Assembly (NCBI GenBank): GCA_023433855.1
Contig: JAEYTV010000210.1
Coordinates: 1 to 9,934, forward strand
Direction: 5' to 3'
Length of the DNA stretch: 9,934 nt
Origin: Pseudomonadota bacterium
GTDB lineage: Bacteria > Pseudomonadota > Alphaproteobacteria > Rhizobiales > Rhizobiaceae
Position numbers and translations under genes: made by a program. Below are positions 5,889-9,934 of the stretch, piece after piece; the stretch's first letter is position 1, and each line of letters starts with the position of its first letter. A model generated the notes under the pieces. It did not search any database. It was not told where the DNA came from and saw nothing but the letters and a program-made list of their open reading frames with translations.

Positions 5889-7601
5889 ATGAAGAACCTT
5901 AAGCTCCTCCTCCTTGCCGGCACCGTTGCCTCAGTGGCATTCACGGGATCGGCCGCGCGTGCCGAACGCGGGACCGACGGAGATCTGAAGATCCTGTTCT
6001 GGCAGGCCGTCTCCACGATGAACCCATTCCTTTCTGCCGGCACCAAGGAGATTCTGGCCTCATCCATGGTCATCGAGCCCCTCGCTCGCTATGATGAAAA
6101 GGGTGATCTGGTGCCGTGGCTGGCTGTCGATATTCCGACGCTGGAGAATGGCGGCTTTGCCCAGGACATGCTCAGCATGACCTGGAAGCTGAAGCCCGAC
6201 GTCAAATGGTCCGACGGCACCCCGTTCACGGCCGAGGATGTGATCTTCACGTGGAAATACTGCACGGCGCCTGACGGCGGCTGTGCGCAGGCCGCACAGT
6301 ACGAAGGCGTAAAGAACGTCGAAGCAGTCGATCCCCTTACGGTCAAGATCACCTTCGAGGAGCCCAAGCCTTATCCCTACAGTGCCTTCGTGGGCGCGCA
6401 GTCACCGATTCTCCAGGCTGCACAGTTCAAGGATTGCCTCGGCGCCAAGGCACCTGGCTGCACGACGGCCAATTTCATGCCGATCGGCACCGGCCCGTTC
6501 GTGGTCAAGGACTTCAAGCCGAACGACGTCGTCACCTTCGAAGCCAACAACAACTACCGCGACCCAGCCAAGCCTGCCTTCGCCTCCGTCACATTGAAGG
6601 GGGGCGGCGATGCCGCATCGGCGGCCCGGGCGGTGCTGGAAACGGGCGAGTTCGACTATGCGTGGAATGCTCAGGTGGAGCCGGAAGTTCTCGAGACGAT
6701 GCTGGCTGCAGGCAAGGGCCGGCTGGAAATCTCCTTCGGCACCCAGGTGGAGCGTATCAATCTCAACTGGACCAATCCGGATCCGGCACTTGGTCCGAAG
6801 CGCTCCACCAAGGAAGCCGGTCCGCATCCGGCCCTCAAGGATCCGGCCGTTCGCCGCGCACTTTCGCTCGCCATCGATCGCGACATCATCGTTGAGGCAG
6901 GCTACGGCAAGTCGGGCACTGCGACATGCAATATCGTGCCTGCTCCGGAGGCCGTCGCCTCCACCAAGAATGACAGCTGGTGCCTGAAGCAGGACATCGA
7001 AGGTGCCAACAAGCTTCTCGACGACGCCGGCTGGGTGAAAGGCGGAGACGGCATTCGCGCCAAGGACGGCGTCAGGCTGTCATTCCTTTACTCCACGTCC
7101 ACGAACTCGGTGCGCCAGGCGACCCAGGAACTGGTCAAAGCCATGTGGGCAGAAATCGGGGTCGAGACGGAATTGCGCAACGCCTCCGCCTCGGTCTTCT
7201 TCGGCGGCGATCCGGCGAGCCCGGACACGTTCCAGAAGTTCTATGCCGACGTGCTGATGTATACGAACAACTTCGACGGCACGGACCCGGAGAAATATCT
7301 GGCAGAATGGCTCTGCGACAAGATGCCGGGGCCGGAGAATGGCTGGCAGGGCCAGAATATCCCCCGCTACTGCAATCCCGAGTTCGACAGGCTGGTCGGA
7401 GTGCTCTCCAAGACCGCCGATCTCGAACAGCGCGCCGAACTCGCCAAGCAGTTGAACGACATGTTGACAGAGGAAGGGGCGCATATCCCGCTCGTCCACC
7501 GGGGCGACCAGTCTTCCTTTGCCCTAACGCTCCAGGGTGTGCGCATGAACTCCTGGGATTCGCAGGTCTGGAACATCGCCGACTGGTACCGCCAGAAATG
7601 A
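5889..7601 (+). CDS. Family-5 peptide/nickel-type ABC transporter periplasmic binding protein
   Basis: This 570-residue exported protein is the substrate receptor of the importer. A signal peptide (MKNLKLLLLAGTVASVAF...) ends at AARA|ERG, after residue 25, and there is no lipobox. The family-5 (DppA/OppA-like) signature WSDGTPFTAEDVIFTWK is at 107-123. Other family marks are IGTGPFVVKDFKPND (199-213), ALKDPAVRRALSLAIDRD (315-332) and the late ANKLLDDAGW (373-382). The mature protein has eight cysteines (125, 132, 183, 191, 347, 365, 476, 495) in four near-neighbour pairs, suggesting local disulfide loops. The ATG follows AGGGGA by eight bases. It is first in a plus-strand operon with two permeases. 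Ligands of this family range from di- and oligopeptides to opines, glutathione, nickel and sugars; the M20 enzyme next door makes a peptide or N-acyl amino acid the better guess. Confidence 0.9.
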   Translation: MKNLKLLLLAGTVASVAFTGSAARAERGTDGDLKILFWQAVSTMNPFLSAGTKEILASSMVIEPLARYDEKGDLVPWLAVDIPTLENGGFAQDMLSMTWKLKPDVKWSDGTPFTAEDVIFTWKYCTAPDGGCAQAAQYEGVKNVEAVDPLTVKITFEEPKPYPYSAFVGAQSPILQAAQFKDCLGAKAPGCTTANFMPIGTGPFVVKDFKPNDVVTFEANNNYRDPAKPAFASVTLKGGGDAASAARAVLETGEFDYAWNAQVEPEVLETMLAAGKGRLEISFGTQVERINLNWTNPDPALGPKRSTKEAGPHPALKDPAVRRALSLAIDRDIIVEAGYGKSGTATCNIVPAPEAVASTKNDSWCLKQDIEGANKLLDDAGWVKGGDGIRAKDGVRLSFLYSTSTNSVRQATQELVKAMWAEIGVETELRNASASVFFGGDPASPDTFQKFYADVLMYTNNFDGTDPEKYLAEWLCDKMPGPENGWQGQNIPRYCNPEFDRLVGVLSKTADLEQRAELAKQLNDMLTEEGAHIPLVHRGDQSSFALTLQGVRMNSWDSQVWNIADWYRQK

Positions 7602-7651
7602 CCAGTGCTGCCGAGCGCCCGTCTGGTCGCCCGGCAGGTCGTTCCTCCCAG

Positions 7652-7688
7652 CTGGCGAGCGGGCCTGCCATGCAGGAAGTCTCGCCAG
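7652..7688 (+). repeat. Nested RNA stem-loop in the operon spacer
   Basis: The outer arms CTGGCGAG (7652-7659) and CTCGCCAG (7681-7688) pair perfectly. Inside, separated by four bases on each side, CCTGC (7664-7668) and GCAGG (7672-7676) pair around the three-base loop CAT. The result is an elongated hairpin with 13 pairs, resembling REP-type elements that protect the upstream part of an operon message from 3' decay. No pairing energy was computed. Confidence 0.55.
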
Positions 7689-7704
7689 TCTCGCAAACCT
7701 GCAG

Positions 7705-7726
7705 TTCTCGCGAATAGATCCGAGAA
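7705..7726 (+). repeat. Second stem-loop before the permease gene
   Basis: TTCTCG (7705-7710) and CGAGAA (7721-7726) are perfect complements around a 10-base loop. The stem ends about 18 bases before the permease ribosome binding site. A six-pair stem is modest and could occur by chance in a sequence of this length. Confidence 0.3.
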
Positions 7727-7756
7727 GGTCGTGGCGCTGCAGTCTGGAGACCTTCG

Positions 7757-8767
7757 ATGTTCACTTACACGTTGCGGCGATTGCTTTTCGCGATCCCCAC
7801 CCTGCTGGTTATCAGCTTCGTCATCTTCGCCCTGCTCGACCTTGCCCCGAACGATCCTACGGGCGATCTGCCGCTTACCATCCCGCCGGAGGTCCGTGAA
7901 CAGATCAAGGCTTCGCTCGGGCTCGATCAGCCCTTCCTTTTCCGTTATCTGAAGTGGCTGCAACAGTTCTTCATCAACGAACCTCTCAACATCGTGGAAA
8001 GCCTGACGGGCTGGCAGATCGGCGATGGCGAACGCATGCGTGTCCTTTCCTGGGCTACACGCAGCCCCGTGGTCGACCTCATCGTCCAGCGCCTTCCACA
8101 GACGCTCTGGGTGGTAGGGCTCGCCTATCTGTTTGGCGTGATGATCGCCGTACCGATCGGCGCGATCTCCGCATACCGGCAGTATTCTATCTTCGATCAA
8201 GTCGGTACGTTCCTTGCGATGGTCGGCTACTCGGTGCCGACCTTCTTCACGGGCGTGCTGCTGATCGTCATCTTCTCATCCTACCTGCAATGGTTTCCCT
8301 CGGTCTATGACACCAATCTCAGGGTCACCGACTTCCAGAGCTTCGTCGCACAGGCAAGGCAGATGGCGCTGCCGGTGACTGTCCTGGCACTCTATAACGC
8401 ATCGCAGATCACGCGCTTTGTCCGAGCCTCTATGCTTGATAACCTGCACCAGGACTATGTACGCACCGCGCGCGCAAAGGGAGTGAAGGAGAAGACGGTC
8501 CTTCTCGTGCACGTCTTGCGCAACAGTCTGATCCCCGTGGTCACCGTCATTGCGCTCGGTGTTCCCACGATCTTTTCCGGAGCCATCATCACCGAGCAGA
8601 TATTTCGTGTGAACGGACTGGGGCAACTTCTGATCACGGCCGTGCAGGGTGCGGATATCCCGCTGGTGCAGACGCTGACCTTCATCTTTGCCGTTCTGAT
8701 CGTCCTCTTCAACCTTATCGCCGACGTACTTTACGGCGTTCTTGATCCGAGGATCCGCTATGACTGA
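7757..8767 (+). CDS. Peptide-type ABC transporter permease, DppB-like
   Basis: This 336-residue inner-membrane protein is one of the two channel subunits. It opens with the family-typical MFTYTLRRLLFAIPTLLVISFVIF, the first membrane helix, followed by the usual long loop (about 30-115) and five further hydrophobic segments between about 115 and 325. The ATPase-docking loop is YVRTARAKGVKEKTVLLVH (234-252), followed by RNSLIPVVT, and the protein ends with the hallmark LYGVLDPRIRYD. Its length is normal for the family. GGAGA lies seven bases before the ATG. It follows the binding-protein gene by 155 bp and overlaps the next permease gene by 8 bp. It should pair with that permease and the fused ATPase encoded on the other strand. 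Confidence 0.93.
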   Translation: MFTYTLRRLLFAIPTLLVISFVIFALLDLAPNDPTGDLPLTIPPEVREQIKASLGLDQPFLFRYLKWLQQFFINEPLNIVESLTGWQIGDGERMRVLSWATRSPVVDLIVQRLPQTLWVVGLAYLFGVMIAVPIGAISAYRQYSIFDQVGTFLAMVGYSVPTFFTGVLLIVIFSSYLQWFPSVYDTNLRVTDFQSFVAQARQMALPVTVLALYNASQITRFVRASMLDNLHQDYVRTARAKGVKEKTVLLVHVLRNSLIPVVTVIALGVPTIFSGAIITEQIFRVNGLGQLLITAVQGADIPLVQTLTFIFAVLIVLFNLIADVLYGVLDPRIRYD

Positions 8768-9686
8768 CGCTAGCATCGCGCCAGCGCCTCCTGCCGTGGC
8801 ACAAGTGCCGGCGAGATCCGCCGTGGCGGACCTCTGGCGCCAGTTCCGCTCCCATAAGGGCGGGGTTGCGGGATTGATCGTCTTCTCCTTTATCGTGGCT
8901 GCCGTGCTTGTCGGACCCTACATCCACCGCGTTGCTCCCAATGCCATCAACATCAGGGACAAGAACCAGTGGCCCTCTCTGGCTCACCCTTTCGGCACCG
9001 ACAATCTCGGCAAGGACATGCTCGCCCAGGTGCTTGCCGGTGGCCGGATATCGCTTGCAGTCGGCATCACGGCCATGATGCTCGCACTGTTCCTCGGAAC
9101 ATTGGTCGGGGTGATCTCGGGTTATTTCAGGAGGCTTGACGGCCCCCTGATGCGCATCACGGACCTGTTCCTGGCGCTGCCGCTACTGCCTTTGTTGCTG
9201 GTGGTCATCATGCTGTTCCGTGACACGCTGCGCGCGGCACTGGGCCCGGAAACAGGCATCTTCATCCTGATCGTCTTCGTGATCGGCATCACCAGCTGGA
9301 TGCATACGGCGCGCATCGTACGCGGCGACGTGCTTGCGGTGAAAAGCCAGGAGTTCATCCTTGCGGCCAAGTCGAGCGGCATGCGCGAGCATCGGATCAT
9401 CCTGAAACATATCCTGCCCAATGTTCTGAGCTCGATCATGGTTTCGGCCACCCTCGGAATTGCGTCCGCCATCATTACCGAGTCGGCTCTGAGCTTTCTC
9501 GGCCTCGGCTTCCCATCCGACTTCCCGACCTGGGGACGCCTTCTGTTTGATGGGGCGAATTTCCTGCAGATCACCCCGTCGCGGGTGCTCTGGCCGGGGC
9601 TCGCCATCTCGCTGACGGTGCTTAGCGTCAACTACATGGGGGATGCGATCCGCGACGCGCTTGATCCACGCGCCCTGAAGCACTGA
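8760..9686 (+). CDS. Peptide-type ABC transporter permease, DppC-like
   Basis: This 308-residue inner-membrane protein is the second channel subunit. An Ala/Pro-rich cytoplasmic N-terminus of about 25 residues precedes the first helix (about 35-53). The OppC-type motif HPFGTDNLGKDML is at 76-88, and the ATPase-docking loop is EFILAAKSSGMREHRIILKH (198-217), followed by ILPNVLSS. The stretch ESALSFLGLGFPSDFPTWG (241-259) and the end DAIRDALDPR are typical of the family. I start at the ATG at 8760, which overlaps the previous stop by 8 bp and has GAGGA six bases upstream. A TTG six codons earlier is in frame but lacks a suitably placed ribosome binding site. The overlap implies translational coupling to the DppB-like permease. 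Confidence 0.92.
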   Translation: MTDASIAPAPPAVAQVPARSAVADLWRQFRSHKGGVAGLIVFSFIVAAVLVGPYIHRVAPNAINIRDKNQWPSLAHPFGTDNLGKDMLAQVLAGGRISLAVGITAMMLALFLGTLVGVISGYFRRLDGPLMRITDLFLALPLLPLLLVVIMLFRDTLRAALGPETGIFILIVFVIGITSWMHTARIVRGDVLAVKSQEFILAAKSSGMREHRIILKHILPNVLSSIMVSATLGIASAIITESALSFLGLGFPSDFPTWGRLLFDGANFLQITPSRVLWPGLAISLTVLSVNYMGDAIRDALDPRALKH

Positions 9687-9803
9687 CGGACGAAAGTCGC
9701 TGCCCACCCGCGGTTCTTCTATGCCATCATTGCTGTTGTCCGGACCGAAAGACGCAACCCATACGCATCTGACAAGCACCCCGATCGTCGACCTGAGCCC
9801 GCG

Positions 9804-9846
9804 GATGCGCCTCCCAAGGGCCACCAAAGCGACATCTATTTTTTTT
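9804..9846 (+). terminator. Possible Rho-independent terminator of the peptide-transport operon
   Basis: GATGCGC (9804-9810) can pair with GCGACATC (9829-9836) as seven base pairs with one bulged A. It is followed after two bases by a run of eight Ts (9839-9846). The 18-base loop is long, which weakens the call. It lies about 118 bp after the last permease stop, a reasonable place for the operon to end. Confidence 0.4.
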
Positions 9847-9880
9847 CGTAGGTCTGGAACCAATCCGTTGGAGGCTCGTT

Positions 9881-9934
9881 ATGTTGATGTTCGAAGGCAA
9901 CCCCCCGTCCCCCGCCCTACAAAAGCCTTCGGAC
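9881..9934 (+). CDS. Possible start of a further gene, cut by the window edge
   Basis: A strong GGAGG (9870-9874) lies six bases before an ATG whose frame stays open to the end of the window: MLMFEGNPPSPALQKPSD. Most third codon positions are G or C, as in the neighbouring genes. Eighteen residues are too few to assign a family, and I do not recognise it. A second frame from an ATG at 9721 is also open to the edge but has no ribosome binding site. If 9881 is real, the gene starts only 34 bp after the T-run of the proposed terminator, leaving little room for its own promoter. Confidence 0.4.
   Translation, partial: MLMFEGNPPSPALQKPSD

Larger units (their letters stand above)
7602..7756 (+). 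other. Structured spacer between binding-protein and permease genes
   Basis: This 155-bp gap holds no convincing gene. Two stem-loops can form in its transcript (7652-7688 and 7705-7726), and the permease ribosome binding site GGAGA (7745-7749) comes after them. No T-run follows either stem, so neither looks like a classic terminator. Such a spacer would let the binding protein be made in excess of the membrane parts. Confidence 0.6.

Noticed and set aside
7605..7952. 115-codon plus-strand frame spanning the spacer and the beginning of the DppB-like gene
   Set aside because: Most of it is a shifted reading of the permease gene. It has no domain and would overlap a strongly supported start.
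8742..8759. TTG start six codons before the DppC-like permease ATG
   Set aside because: The ATG at 8760 has a well-spaced GAGGA and gives the usual short overlap with the preceding stop; the TTG has no such site.
9687..9755. Near-duplicate CGGACGAAAGTCGC and CGGACCGAAAGACGC after the last permease gene
   Set aside because: The copies are short, differ by an insertion and a substitution, have no third copy and flank nothing recognisable; likely chance.
9903..9921. C-rich runs whose complement could form a G-quadruplex
   Set aside because: Only three long G-runs are present on the minus strand, and they are explained by proline codons in the possible new gene.
9721..9934. Open frame from an ATG at 9721 to the window edge
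   Set aside because: It has no ribosome binding site, runs through the proposed terminator and its T-run, and gives a Pro/Arg/Thr-rich translation with no recognisable family. The ATG at 9881 in another frame has a strong ribosome binding site.

Overview
The window looks like chromosome or a large replicon from a Rhizobiales alphaproteobacterium (Rhizobium/Sinorhizobium/Agrobacterium type). The evidence is high GC, dense operons, strong GGAGG-type ribosome binding sites, and a first gene whose protein closely matches my memory of the rhizobial sorbitol/mannitol-binding protein SmoE. No database search was possible, so every name rests on motifs and remembered family sequence. I see no mobile element, CRISPR array, tRNA, rRNA or broken gene.

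Layout. On the minus strand, read right to left, are four genes: an M20 amidohydrolase (5567-4404), a double-ATPase ABC protein of the Dpp/Opp type (4381-2534), a SorC-family sugar-responsive regulator (2461-1508) and a polyol-binding lipid-free periplasmic protein, SmoE (1363-41). On the plus strand, starting from a shared divergent control region (5568-5888), are a family-5 peptide-binding protein (5889-7601) and two permeases (7757-8767 and 8760-9686). A probable terminator follows, and a possible new gene starts near 9881 and runs off the window.

How the genes work together. There are two units. The first (regulator plus SmoE, with the rest expected beyond base 1) is the front end of a sorbitol/mannitol uptake operon, with a promoter and a palindromic operator directly before smoE. 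The second is a complete peptide-type ABC importer split into two divergent arms: binding protein plus permeases one way, fused ATPase plus an amide-cleaving metalloenzyme the other. The pairing suggests import of an N-acyl amino acid or small peptide/amide conjugate followed by cytoplasmic hydrolysis. The actual substrate cannot be read from the sequence.

The genes are ordinary transport and catabolism genes; I did not find a convincing new system. The more interesting signals are regulatory: several perfect inverted repeats in the short gaps between genes, a near-match to a sigma-54 promoter, a nested RNA hairpin between the binding protein and the first permease, and eight cysteines arranged as four close pairs in the peptide-binding protein.
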